From JADKIH01 sp964595205 (lineage in GTDB: Bacteria > Bacteroidota > Bacteroidia > AKYH767-A > 2013-40CM-41-45): a stretch of 64,000 nucleotides of DNA. Below, in pieces: positions 40,866 through 50,625 of the stretch; position 1 is the stretch's first letter; the number at the start of each line of letters is the position of its first letter. The notes under the pieces are model-generated. The model was not told where the DNA came from. It saw nothing but the letters and a program-made list of their open reading frames with translations, and searched no databases. The DNA is taken from the NCBI GenBank assembly GCA_964595205.1, contig CAZQOQ010000002.1:169404-233403 (forward strand), given 5' to 3'. Both the position numbers and the translations under genes were made by a program.

Positions 40866-43800
40866 TCATTGAACGATCTTAATAACCCCTGCTCCATTGT
40901 ATGAATGATATTCTCCGTTATACATGGCGTCGGCGCTGACGGGACCCATCGTATAATTACCTGGCGAAACAGCACGAACGAGATAATAGAAATTCTTCGC
41001 CTTGTCCTCGATACCCGTATAGAAGTTAATTCTGTCGTCACGCACATCAAAATACTCCGGCTGCGTTTCATCTTTGATCCAGTTCATCTCGCTGACTTCA
41101 CCGATGCGCGGATTTTCGATTTCGAAGCCCGCCGGCAACATATCGGTAACGACTACATTTTCAATTTTTGATCCGGCGGTATTTTGTAAAACAATTTTCA
41201 CTACGATTAATTCTCCCTGTTTAATTTCCTTCGTCGAAATTGCCTGCCCGAAACGATTGAAGAAAGACTTTCTAACCCTTAGATAGCTGTCTTCTTCCTT
41301 ATAAATCCCTTTCGCACTGATGCCCTCTTCCTCTAAATAATAATACAGACTGCCAGTTCCAGCAGTTTTAATAACTACAGGCTTTCCGGAAATACCCTTA
41401 GTGACAACCAATTCTTTACCTTCGAATTTTGCAAGGCTGATGTTATTTACGAGGACATCAGCGGTGGCATTGCTTTCATTCTGCCGTTTCATGAATTTAC
41501 CCAGGGCCAAAAAGGCAAATGCGCGTTCCTGTGTATTGAGATATTTTTGCTTATTCAGCTGCTGTGAAAGATGCCTGACCATCATTCCAACCTGGGGATT
41601 GCCGGGATCGGTTTCCAGCAATGCATTTAGAGAAACAGCCTGGTCGCGGATGTAACTGTAGAAGCTGCCACCCGAATTTGTTTCAGACCGCTCACCTGAA
41701 AATTCCTTTGGAAGAATTTCATCGTAACTCTTGCGGTCACCGGCAGATAAGTAAGTACCTGCCAACAAGTACCTCGAGTCCAGTGAAAGCAAATTTAAAT
41801 TCGATTTATAATAATTCATCGAAGAAATATCCGGCTTGCCATATAAAGCAATGATATAAAGTGAATATGCATTTTCCTTTTTTGCTATAACCCGGTTTCG
41901 AAGAATATTTGCTTCATCCCGATAATAATATTTTTCCGTTTCATGAGTCTTAACTTTCTGCATCAGGTAGGAAATACACCGATCCAGCATATCGTCATTG
42001 ACATCGTATCCGGCCTTCTTAGCTTCCAGGAGAAAATGCGTTGCGTATGCGGTGCTCCACCAATTCTCATTTATGCCTCCCGGCCAATAAGTGAGCGAAC
42101 CATTATAGATCTGCATCATCTGAATTTTTCTTATTGCTTCCTGTACATAATAGTGAGGATCTCCGGAAGACACCTGAGCATTCTTAACATTTTTCACCAG
42201 TTCACCGAAATAAATCAGGGGAAAAGCCTTCGAAGTAGTCTGCTCGAGACAGCCATGCGGGTAACCAAGCAGATAATTCAGCTGATCCGAAAACTGAACC
42301 ATCGGATTCCTGCTTACGATTAGTCTTGTTTTAACACTGGACGGAATAAAATCGGAATTCAGATTCAGCGTACGCGAAGAATTGCCTTCAATGGCACCTG
42401 CATCCGTCAGCTTCAATAACGACGCAGAGGGCCTGATGGTAATATCTGTTTTGTCGGAAAATTGCTCGCCAAATGCCTTTGCATTAACTGTTATTGAGGC
42501 ATTACCAATGGAAGGAGATGCCAGGATTCTGAATTCGGCTCTTTGTTCTTCTCCGGCATTGATTGTAAGAGTACTGCCGGCTGATCCGAGCACTTTCAAA
42601 GCTCCATCGAGTGAAACGGATGCAACGACTGTCGATTTCTGCTTGGTGGTATTTGTAAAAGTAACCGGCATGATGAGTGTGTCTTTTGGACTGAGAAACC
42701 GCGGAATGGAAGGACTGATGATAACAGGATCGGCGATTTTCATATGTGCTTCTGCGGAGCCGAAGGCCTTATCCTTGTATGCGCAGGCCATGATCCGAAG
42801 GTCTCCGCTGAACTGTGGTATGTCGATCGTATAACTTGCTTCTCCAGATGAATTGGTATGCAGAATTCCGCTCCAGAATGCAACAAGCTTCACACGCTTG
42901 TTCGTCAGAGGATTCACGCGCTTTTCAAGGTCGAATGCATCTCCCCCGGCAACAGATTTCTTAAGTTTTAAATCCGGCAGCAGGTTTGGATACAGGTCGT
43001 AAGCGCTAACATTTAGTGCCTTCTTCTGGTAGAAGAAACCATATGGGTCCGGCGTCTTAAAATTTTTAAGCTGAAGAATCCCTTCGTCTACTACTGCCAC
43101 TGTTAACTCAATGTCTTTTGAAGGCCGGGTCTTAATCTTTATTGTTTGTTTTGTCTTCGAACGGGACTGGGCAACAGCAGAAATGGAGACAGGCAGCTTG
43201 TTTTTAACGGCATTGACAATCATCGGCATGAAACCGTGACCGACAGTAAGCGGTATAGCTCCATCATCGAGTGGCCGGAAAAGAGTTGCAGTAATGTAGA
43301 CGTTTGGCAAATAACTTTCCTTTACAGGGAGGCTGAACCTGGCAGACTTTTTATCAGTTGCCAGATAATAATATTCCAGAACTTTGTCGCATTCGACCGT
43401 GACGAGAAGCTTACCATTGAAAGGCGTCGTGAAGAGAATGTTAGCTTTGTCTCCCGGATTATAAATTTCCTTATCCAATCGAATATCCACTTCGCCTTCG
43501 GTGTTCACCGGGAATGAGGTGTTTTGCGTAGTGCCATAGCTATATGAATAAAAAGATGCAGAGACGTAATGTTCGCTTCCGGGCTCGCTGATTCTAACTT
43601 CAAATTGCCCGGATTCTCCTGGAACATAATTCAGGACGGAGTTTGACGTGCTGATTTTGATTTCCTGGTCGAGCATGATCCTGTCGTTGGCATGAGAAAC
43701 ATACCTGTAAGAGGATCCGTTTCTCTCAATTACGCTATACCAATCGTGCTGGATGATTTGAATCCTTGCCGATGATGAAACAGCCTTACCGTTTTTGTCG

Positions 43801-46280
43801 ACCGCAATTAAAGGAAATGAAATGCTTTGCTTAGCGTTGACATAATATTCATTGATCTTAATTCCATAGAAGACATCCTGCGTGTAAATGTCGAATCGCT
43901 TCGCCCGGTTGACGGGTCGTCCTGTTTCATCAAAAACGGTAGTAAAAATTTTTCCTTCGAGCAGACCGAGGTTTTTATATAATTTGTCTACCACGAAAAT
44001 TTCGGAAGCCTGTCCGCCGGCATTTGTCTTACCTTCGCGTATAGTTTTGGGGAATTCCTTAATTTCATTCCTGTTTATTCCAAATATATAACCCGGATAA
44101 CTTTTCGGACTGAAATATTTGTAAGCTAAAGAATATTCGACTTCATATTTTCTTCCGGCTGCGGGCGGACCAAATAAATTCAAAGCTTTTACGGATGCGA
44201 GAATGGAGTCGCCGGTGGAGTAATGATCCTTATTTGTTTCGAGCCGGACATCGATCCTGTCAGGCATAAATTCTTCCACGCTGAAGTTTCTTGATTCGAG
44301 AAGCACGTCGTTGGCCGTGTATACTTCGGCGACATAGGTTCCGGTTACGGTTGAAACCGGCAAAGGAAATGATGTTGCAAAGGCTCCCTGCGAATTCAAT
44401 GTTCCCCGGAGTGCTTTAAACTCTTTGCCGTTTGGGAGGAGAAGTTTTATTTTCACAGGAATGTTACTCAAAGCATTCCACTTTTCATCAAGTACGACCG
44501 TATTGAGATAAACCGTCTCTCCGGGACGATAGATATCCCTGTCGCCATAGATAAAGGCCATTGAACCTCCCGGGTTGATTCGACGGCCGCCGACATCAAA
44601 ACGTGAATCGTTTACACGAGTATCGTTTAATAAAAGATAGTTAAAATCGCTGCCTGACTTAGCAGTAATCATAGCCACATTAAAATCAGGCGCCCTGGAC
44701 CTGACATTCCTGAAAACTGCAACGCCGTCTCCATCGGTAGTTGCAGTATACAGCGTCTGATTGTTTGAACTTATAAAAGAAACTACAGAGCCGGAAACGG
44801 GCTCGGCCGACTTAATTGAATTTACAAAGACATATACTTCGTCATCCGTTTTTTTAATAAGCAGTCCGAGGTCAGAAACGGAAATCAGCTTCGAGTCGCG
44901 GGTATACAGGGAATTGGCAGATGATACATTTACGAGATAAATTCCCTTATAATTCTTTTCATCGTCGAAAGAAAGATTCAGCAGATGGGCGCCATTGCGT
45001 TTCGCAAGGCTTTTGGTGTCGTAATATCTTTCAAAAACCTGGTCGCCATAGAGGTCGAAATTGTAATCGTTATAATCATAAGAATAGTCTTCATTATACT
45101 CATCTTCTTCATAATATTCGTAGTCGCGCCAGCGATTATTCTTCAGGTAATGAATGATATTGTTTTCATAGATCTTTTTAATCTTTACCTGTATCCGCGG
45201 GACGTTAATAATATTCAGGGCGACATTTTTGTCACTCTTTGATGAGAGATAAATTCCTCTCCTGGAAACAAAACTTATTGCAGGTTCAAGAGCACCGAAA
45301 GGAATGAGTTGAGAAAAATCACTTTCCATCTGTCCGCCGAGTTCTCCTTTCAGTTCTTTGGAGATCTTTACCTGGTAGCTGAGTCCTTCTGTAAAAGGGC
45401 CCTTCAGGAAAAATCCATCAGAAATATACTCTACGGTGAAATTAATTTTCGGATCGATGGAGATAAGCCTGACTATATCCGATTTTTCTACGGACTGGTT
45501 AGTATAAATATGAATCATTGCTTCGGTTCCGGCATATTCTCCGGCAGCCTGAGCTATTTCGAGTTTTTCAGGAGAGGGAACAATCATGGAAAACTGCTGT
45601 TCTTCCCTGGTCTGATAGTCGCTGCTGAAACATCTGAGTCCCTTGTTCACGACAAGTTTAACCGGAAGATTCGTCAGGGAATTCTTATCAAGGCTATCGA
45701 CAGAGATCGTTACAGAATTTCCCGGCGAGGTAGAATTCAACCGGAAACCGGCAGGTTTATCAGCCAGATACACTTGCAGCAGAGGAATTAAAAGTTCGGG
45801 ATTGATATCACAATTGAATGAAAGGGTGATCGACAACTTAGCGGCATTTTCGAATTTATCAGAAACGGACCAGTAGCCGGTGGCATTGTTTAGTTTAAGA
45901 AATGCTGTATGAAAAGATAAAGAGTTTTCCTGTTGGATGGAAAAATTTCCGGGAGCAAATTTTAAAATCTGCGGAGTAATATAGGCTTTGTATTCGGTGC
46001 TGGGTCTGAATCCATTCACAGGCGAAAACATGATTTCGCGTTTTGAATTCCATTTGAAACGGCCATTCACAGCAGGTGTGAACGAAATATACTGCAATGT
46101 ATCCCATCTGCCGGTTACGGTATCAGGAACCAGATCGCGGTCGAATGTAAAGACGAGATTTTGCTGCTGCTCAATTTCGGCTTCGAAATTTCTGGAAACG
46201 AGCCTGACTTCGTTTCTGTTTATGCATGATGTTGCATAAGCTGCAATTAAGATTATAAATATGTTTTGAAGTCTGCGCAT
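40866..46280 (-). CDS. Bacterial alpha-2-macroglobulin lipoprotein
   Basis: Start at ATG 46,280 (MRRLQNIFIILIAAYATSCI) gives a lipoprotein signal and a protein of 1,804 residues. Successive MG domains occupy the first two thirds (MG2/bait region around FIYGDRDIYRPGETVYLNTV), followed by the A2M core (KLVAFWSGILHTNSSGEASY), and the thioester segment GYPHGCLEQTTSKAF near 42,250, where CLEQ keeps the Cys and Gln that form the thioester. Terpenoid-like TED helices and a receptor-like C-domain follow. Such proteins trap invading proteases in the periplasm and cooperate with PBP1C in repairing the wall. It is upstream of pbpC on the same strand with a 178-bp gap. Confidence 0.93.
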   Translation of the reverse strand: MRRLQNIFIILIAAYATSCINRNEVRLVSRNFEAEIEQQQNLVFTFDRDLVPDTVTGRWDTLQYISFTPAVNGRFKWNSKREIMFSPVNGFRPSTEYKAYITPQILKFAPGNFSIQQENSLSFHTAFLKLNNATGYWSVSDKFENAAKLSITLSFNCDINPELLIPLLQVYLADKPAGFRLNSTSPGNSVTISVDSLDKNSLTNLPVKLVVNKGLRCFSSDYQTREEQQFSMIVPSPEKLEIAQAAGEYAGTEAMIHIYTNQSVEKSDIVRLISIDPKINFTVEYISDGFFLKGPFTEGLSYQVKISKELKGELGGQMESDFSQLIPFGALEPAISFVSRRGIYLSSKSDKNVALNIINVPRIQVKIKKIYENNIIHYLKNNRWRDYEYYEEDEYNEDYSYDYNDYNFDLYGDQVFERYYDTKSLAKRNGAHLLNLSFDDEKNYKGIYLVNVSSANSLYTRDSKLISVSDLGLLIKKTDDEVYVFVNSIKSAEPVSGSVVSFISSNNQTLYTATTDGDGVAVFRNVRSRAPDFNVAMITAKSGSDFNYLLLNDTRVNDSRFDVGGRRINPGGSMAFIYGDRDIYRPGETVYLNTVVLDEKWNALSNIPVKIKLLLPNGKEFKALRGTLNSQGAFATSFPLPVSTVTGTYVAEVYTANDVLLESRNFSVEEFMPDRIDVRLETNKDHYSTGDSILASVKALNLFGPPAAGRKYEVEYSLAYKYFSPKSYPGYIFGINRNEIKEFPKTIREGKTNAGGQASEIFVVDKLYKNLGLLEGKIFTTVFDETGRPVNRAKRFDIYTQDVFYGIKINEYYVNAKQSISFPLIAVDKNGKAVSSSARIQIIQHDWYSVIERNGSSYRYVSHANDRIMLDQEIKISTSNSVLNYVPGESGQFEVRISEPGSEHYVSASFYSYSYGTTQNTSFPVNTEGEVDIRLDKEIYNPGDKANILFTTPFNGKLLVTVECDKVLEYYYLATDKKSARFSLPVKESYLPNVYITATLFRPLDDGAIPLTVGHGFMPMIVNAVKNKLPVSISAVAQSRSKTKQTIKIKTRPSKDIELTVAVVDEGILQLKNFKTPDPYGFFYQKKALNVSAYDLYPNLLPDLKLKKSVAGGDAFDLEKRVNPLTNKRVKLVAFWSGILHTNSSGEASYTIDIPQFSGDLRIMACAYKDKAFGSAEAHMKIADPVIISPSIPRFLSPKDTLIMPVTFTNTTKQKSTVVASVSLDGALKVLGSAGSTLTINAGEEQRAEFRILASPSIGNASITVNAKAFGEQFSDKTDITIRPSASLLKLTDAGAIEGNSSRTLNLNSDFIPSSVKTRLIVSRNPMVQFSDQLNYLLGYPHGCLEQTTSKAFPLIYFGELVKNVKNAQVSSGDPHYYVQEAIRKIQMMQIYNGSLTYWPGGINENWWSTAYATHFLLEAKKAGYDVNDDMLDRCISYLMQKVKTHETEKYYYRDEANILRNRVIAKKENAYSLYIIALYGKPDISSMNYYKSNLNLLSLDSRYLLAGTYLSAGDRKSYDEILPKEFSGERSETNSGGSFYSYIRDQAVSLNALLETDPGNPQVGMMVRHLSQQLNKQKYLNTQERAFAFLALGKFMKRQNESNATADVLVNNISLAKFEGKELVVTKGISGKPVVIKTAGTGSLYYYLEEEGISAKGIYKEEDSYLRVRKSFFNRFGQAISTKEIKQGELIVVKIVLQNTAGSKIENVVVTDMLPAGFEIENPRIGEVSEMNWIKDETQPEYFDVRDDRINFYTGIEDKAKNFYYLVRAVSPGNYTMGPVSADAMYNGEYHSYNGAGVIKIVQ

Positions 46281-46356
46281 ATGAAAGAATATAAATGATT
46301 TGCCAGACAATAATAAGAAAAAGTAAAAGGATTACCGGGGCAGTTATCAAATTAAA

Positions 46357-46382
46357 ATAGGCTGCCTTTTCGGGCAGCCTAT
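46357..46382 (-). terminator. Rho-independent terminator after the adhesin-like gene
   Basis: ATAGGCTGCC (46,357-46,366 region) and GGCAGCCTAT form a 10-bp stem with a short loop. In the leftward RNA it is followed by a U-rich run. It ends transcription of the 909-residue T9SS gene before the macroglobulin gene begins. Confidence 0.8.
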
Positions 46383-46407
46383 CTTAATTTCAGTGAGATA
46401 TTCTGAG

Positions 46408-49137
46408 TTATTTTTTGATTATTTTTCTGGTAATCTTTAAGTCGTTATAACTAAGTGTGAGAAAATAAATTCCACTTCCCTGTGAACTAAGCTGAGGACA
46501 TTCATAAGTATTGCCACCTTCTGTAGCGTGGAACTGCTCTTTTACAATTGAGGCACCTGATGAATTGATTATTGTTATATTGACATCCATATCCTTTTTA
46601 GCAGTGAAATTCAAATTGAAATGTTCGTCGAAAGGATTTGGAGCAACGGAAATAATCTCAATGTCAGCAGACAAATCAGGTTTTTCAAAATTAACGACCA
46701 CGACTTCGGAATAGGTAAATTGTCCGTCGAAATCAGTTTGCTTTAAACGATAGTAGTTCTGACCCTTGAGCGGGTTATTATCCTTATCGGCATAATACAA
46801 GGTGAACGTGCTGGTTCCGGCTCCTTTTTGCCTGACGACCTCTTCGAAATTCTCGCCATCATCGGAACGTTCAACGGTAAAATAGTCATTGTTTATTTCC
46901 GAGGCGGTTGCCCATGAAAATTTAACGATATTACTTTCCTGACGGGCAGTAAAATAGAGCAGTTTAATTGGCAGAGGATTCACATTACTGCCGCCAATTC
47001 CATATTGCCCGTGAGAAGTCAGACCGGTACGGTGAACAACGGGAATTGCATTGGAGCCAGTGCCGGCAGCATGTGCGCCGGAGAGAGCCCAGGCGGCTGC
47101 ACCATTCGCCCTTCGTAACAGGTGTAGTTTGGTATAATCCGCAACGCTTGGGAGCGCAGTGGCTGTTATATCGATACTGAATGTACCACCGGTCAAACCA
47201 TTACCCGGAGTAGTTTGCCACAGGCCATAACCGATGTTTGTAATTGTGTCTCCGGATTCGATGAGATTAAAGCCGTTCTTCCCCGGATCTACGGCGGAAT
47301 AGTTGGCGGTGATAGTACCACCGGCTGACGGTGCACCGGTGTAGCTAAGATTTATTCCTTCATAGTAAGTCCCGACGCCGATAGGAAATTCAATGTTACT
47401 TGATGTAGTATTGTTAAACCATCTTTTGAGGTTACCGACTACCTGACCATTTGTGCGACTTACGGCACCTCTTACCGTTTTACTGATACCGATGGTTACG
47501 GTGTCGGCATTGGTAATAATATCACCATTTATAAAAATAAGTGTATCCTGGATGGAAACTGAATTCGTCAATGTCACATGATTTGCATTGTCGATTTTTA
47601 ATTTACTAACCTGTGTCGGCAATCCGTCGCCGGTAACCTGTGCAGCGGTACCATTATAGGTATAAAACCCACCGCTATCATATGTACGGGTGCCTGTAAC
47701 CTGAACATTTCCCTGGGCGCTTGAAGCAGTGATACCATCAACAGATCCGATATTAATTCCTCCGCCACTTAAAACATCAAATGTACCGGCACCTGTAAAT
47801 ATCTGCGTACCTATATCTACAACGGAGCCGCTATTAACTGTAAAATTAATCTTATTACTGATTGTACCACCGGTATTTGAAAACGTCTGTGTGCCGCTCT
47901 TTGCGAAATAGAATCTTCCTCGTCCGCTTCCGGAAGAAGTTTCGGTAACGGTACCACCGGTCTGAACCCAGTTTCCGATAATATTTATGTCTGTTTTGCC
48001 TTTACCGCCACCTGCCGTGTGCTGATTAGCATCAAAAGTTCCGTTAGAAACATTAAAATTCCCATTTATGGTAATTGTCGGGCTTGCTTCACCATTATCT
48101 TTTCTTGAATCCGATCCGGCAAATGTTCCGCCGGAGAGATTAAAATCACCGCTTATATCGATGGTACATCCCTGTGATTTAGCAGAAGCGTAAACGGTGC
48201 CCCCCTGCATGTTTAAATCGCCGCCGATGATCAAATTATAATTTTCGGGTTCTCCAAGACGAATGCTTCCTGTACCGGTAGATACAAAATTTAAATCGTT
48301 TGTAACATCTTCGATTTTACCGGTAAGATTTTCAATTGAAGTCTGATTAGGACAATTCCAGGTAAAGTCATAAAAAGTCTGGTTCAATCCTCCGCTGGGT
48401 TTAGTAGTAGTTACACCTGTCACCTCACATAACGAACCAGTGTTAAAGGTAGAAACCGGAATAGCCTGGCCGTTCATATTATGCTGGTACACGCCGCCTG
48501 AGTTTACAATCATATTACCAGAACCTATAGTAAATGAAGCATCTTCTCTTCTATATCTTCCTCCATTATTAATTGTTAATGTAGCACCGGAGTTAAACGT
48601 ATTCACTCCACCATTTTTCAAAATTATCAAGCCGCCGGTTATCATGGCGCCACTGGAACTGATATTTATGGTTCCAAAAATTGTGATAGTTCCATCTGAA
48701 TTGCAATCAGTGCCTGCACCATTTGCTATCGTTAATGTCTTTGAAGAATTAACAGTTAATGCAGCCGAAGATTCAATTATTACTTCATCAACCGTCACAT
48801 TAGCCGTTACAGTAACCGTATGCCCGCTTTGAATAGTAATTACACCATTTGCGCTTGTTGGAGTTGTGCCGGCAGCTACCCAGGAGGTACCATTATAGGT
48901 TTCCCAGGTTGAGGTTGCATTCCAGTTACCAGTTTGTACCGTTCTGTAATCTCCCGTTGCAGCCGCATAAGTGTCCTTGGAATCGAACATAAACATCGTT
49001 AGCAACAAACAAAACGAAACAAAAATAACTGACGTTGTTAAGACAAAATACACCCCCCGGGTATACAGTCTTACATTGGTTTTCATTCTCATGTTTCTGT
49101 TTCTTTTATTTTTTGTGTTTGTAGTTGATAATTTCAT
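46408..49137 (-). CDS. Large T9SS-exported beta-strand-repeat surface protein
   Basis: The protein has 909 residues with a long, basic export leader (hydrophobic core VYFVLTTSVIFVSFCLLLTM, then YAAA). Residues about 60-580 are Thr/Gly/Asn-rich short beta repeats such as GGTITVTANVTVDEVIIES-type strands, suggesting a right-handed beta-helix. A beta-sandwich follows (PLPIKLLYFTARQESNIVKF to YYRLKQTDFDGQFTYSEVVV), typical just before T9SS sorting domains. The C-terminus is type A: ISVAPNPFDEHFNLNFTAKK, VNITIINSSGASI, GIYFLTLSYNDLKITRKIIK. It is likely an adhesin attached to the cell surface. ATGs at 49,092 and 49,086 are alternative starts. Confidence 0.82.
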   Translation of the reverse strand: MKLSTTNTKNKRNRNMRMKTNVRLYTRGVYFVLTTSVIFVSFCLLLTMFMFDSKDTYAAATGDYRTVQTGNWNATSTWETYNGTSWVAAGTTPTSANGVITIQSGHTVTVTANVTVDEVIIESSAALTVNSSKTLTIANGAGTDCNSDGTITIFGTINISSSGAMITGGLIILKNGGVNTFNSGATLTINNGGRYRREDASFTIGSGNMIVNSGGVYQHNMNGQAIPVSTFNTGSLCEVTGVTTTKPSGGLNQTFYDFTWNCPNQTSIENLTGKIEDVTNDLNFVSTGTGSIRLGEPENYNLIIGGDLNMQGGTVYASAKSQGCTIDISGDFNLSGGTFAGSDSRKDNGEASPTITINGNFNVSNGTFDANQHTAGGGKGKTDINIIGNWVQTGGTVTETSSGSGRGRFYFAKSGTQTFSNTGGTISNKINFTVNSGSVVDIGTQIFTGAGTFDVLSGGGINIGSVDGITASSAQGNVQVTGTRTYDSGGFYTYNGTAAQVTGDGLPTQVSKLKIDNANHVTLTNSVSIQDTLIFINGDIITNADTVTIGISKTVRGAVSRTNGQVVGNLKRWFNNTTSSNIEFPIGVGTYYEGINLSYTGAPSAGGTITANYSAVDPGKNGFNLIESGDTITNIGYGLWQTTPGNGLTGGTFSIDITATALPSVADYTKLHLLRRANGAAAWALSGAHAAGTGSNAIPVVHRTGLTSHGQYGIGGSNVNPLPIKLLYFTARQESNIVKFSWATASEINNDYFTVERSDDGENFEEVVRQKGAGTSTFTLYYADKDNNPLKGQNYYRLKQTDFDGQFTYSEVVVVNFEKPDLSADIEIISVAPNPFDEHFNLNFTAKKDMDVNITIINSSGASIVKEQFHATEGGNTYECPQLSSQGSGIYFLTLSYNDLKITRKIIKK

Positions 49138-49239
49138 TAGTTGGGTAATAGAGTTTCTTTTTAGTTACTGAATAATTATTATTTAATTAATCTTTTTTTC
49201 AAAACTGAAAATGAATCTCTTTATAAATTATGGAAATAA

Positions 49240-49434
49240 TTATCGATTCACTACTCTGATTTTATTACTGGCTGCTGAGGCAGAAACAGTTCCCGGATCG
49301 GCGAAATTGATGCTTAAGAATAAGCCAAGGAAAAGTAAAATAACTGCCGATGATGTCAGAAATAGTACTCTTCTTAAAACTGATCTTTGTTCCTGAACGT
49401 TTCTAAATCTTAATTTTTGTGCGTTTGATTTCAT
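49240..49434 (-). CDS. Orphan export leader / 64-residue secreted peptide, possible remnant
   Basis: The frame encodes MKSNAQKLRF..., a hydrophobic core (VLFLTSSAVILLFLGLFLSI) and a small-residue region (TVSASAAS) that would be cleaved by signal peptidase, leaving only about ten residues (NKIRVVNR). The leader resembles that of the large T9SS protein just downstream in length, basic N-region and hydrophobic core. It may therefore be the remnant of a duplicated adhesin gene, or a true small secreted peptide. No terminator separates it from the adhesin start 102 bp away. Confidence 0.4.
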   Translation of the reverse strand: MKSNAQKLRFRNVQEQRSVLRRVLFLTSSAVILLFLGLFLSINFADPGTVSASAASNKIRVVNR

Positions 49435-49885
49435 GTTTATGACAAGCTTTACTTAAATTAACAGAGCCTGCAAAACACAGGCACAAATATGTACTTCAAA
49501 AGAGGCTGTTAGTTCAGAGCAAATGTTTCAAATCAAACAACTGTAAGATTTTTACTTTTTTTTGAAATATTCAAAGCCATGTAAATGATCTGTTAAATGT
49601 TATAAAAATCGAATGTGATTGAAAAACAGGTTGATTACAAAATATTCTAAGCCAGGGAATATCGAAATCACGTTTGAAAGGTCATTGATTACAAACACCT
49701 GAATCAGATTCGTCAGATAAAAATTGAGCCTCCAATGAGTATACCACCCCCAAATAAAAATGCAGTTGGATTTTTAAAAAAAACATGAAAAAAATCTCAT
49801 TTTAAATTTCAAGAATACTTATGAAAAAATAAAATATAGACAAACGTCTGAAGCCAAACAGACAATAACAGGCAACAAAAAAATT
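49435..49885. other. Intergenic region without recognised gene
   Basis: No open frame with coding character was seen. The stretch is AT-rich and contains a short hairpin (GCCTG-caaaaca-CAGGC near 49,467-49,483) that could belong to the leader of the small secreted-peptide gene. I see no repeat or tRNA. Confidence 0.5.
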
Positions 49886-50587
49886 TTAAGGCTGACCGAT
49901 ATTTTTTATTTTCCCTTCCGACCGGTACTTTCTTAATTCTCTTAATGCATCCGAAGAAATCCATAGTGAAGATTTATCTCCCTTTTTCCGTATTTCTTCC
50001 GCCAGGCCTATGGCTTTATCGCAAAGCCTCATATTTCTTTTTCCAATCTGACGAATGGCCCAGTTAATGGCTTTCTTTACGAAGTTTCTGTCATCGCCTG
50101 ACTCATTGTATAAATGCGGAAAGAATTTTAGGAATGAAGCATCATGAGCCTTCTTATCATGAACAGCAAGCATTGCCATCAGGGCAAAACCGGCACGTTT
50201 TTCAAATTCCTTTTTCCGGTGGCTCCATTCCATTGCTTTATCAAAGGCAAAATCTGTCCGGTTAAATAATGTACCACAGCAATTATCTACGATATCCCAC
50301 GAGTTGAAATCCTTCAGCCATTTCTCCATCAACTTCTCTGTTACTGACTTTGGATCTGCGATCAGCACTGCAATATGCCGGGCCTCATGGATGCCTGTTT
50401 CCCAAAGTTCAAGTGCCAATTTATGATTCCTGCCGATTTCCTTTGCAATACTCTTCATTTGAGGCGAAGAAAGTCCGTAATGATCCACTCCTTTTATACC
50501 GAAATATTCCCTGCCGCTTTTTACATCTTCATTTGCAAGTCCCCGAATTCTGGCTGTGATCTGCTTAACGGAAAAATTTTCAGTCAT
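49886..50587 (-). CDS. DNA alkylation repair protein, AlkD-like
   Basis: The 233-residue, all-helical HEAT-like-repeat protein matches the AlkD/AlkC group of 3-methyladenine and 7-methylguanine DNA glycosylases. Marks: YFGIKGVDHYGLSSPQMKSI at the N-terminus, LWETGIHEARHIAVLIADP, FNSWDIVDNCCGTLF with the conserved Trp-Asp, WSHRKKEFEKRAGFALMAML, and NFVKKAINWAIRQIGKRN. The Asp that contacts the lesion in AlkD (in the SWDxxD element) is present. It probably acts alone in base excision repair. It stands on the same strand as the desaturase, 38 bp downstream. Confidence 0.88.
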   Translation of the reverse strand: MTENFSVKQITARIRGLANEDVKSGREYFGIKGVDHYGLSSPQMKSIAKEIGRNHKLALELWETGIHEARHIAVLIADPKSVTEKLMEKWLKDFNSWDIVDNCCGTLFNRTDFAFDKAMEWSHRKKEFEKRAGFALMAMLAVHDKKAHDASFLKFFPHLYNESGDDRNFVKKAINWAIRQIGKRNMRLCDKAIGLAEEIRKKGDKSSLWISSDALRELRKYRSEGKIKNIGQP

Positions 50588-50625
50588 ACAATTTATGCCC
50601 TTTTAAACAAATCAATCATAAATTT

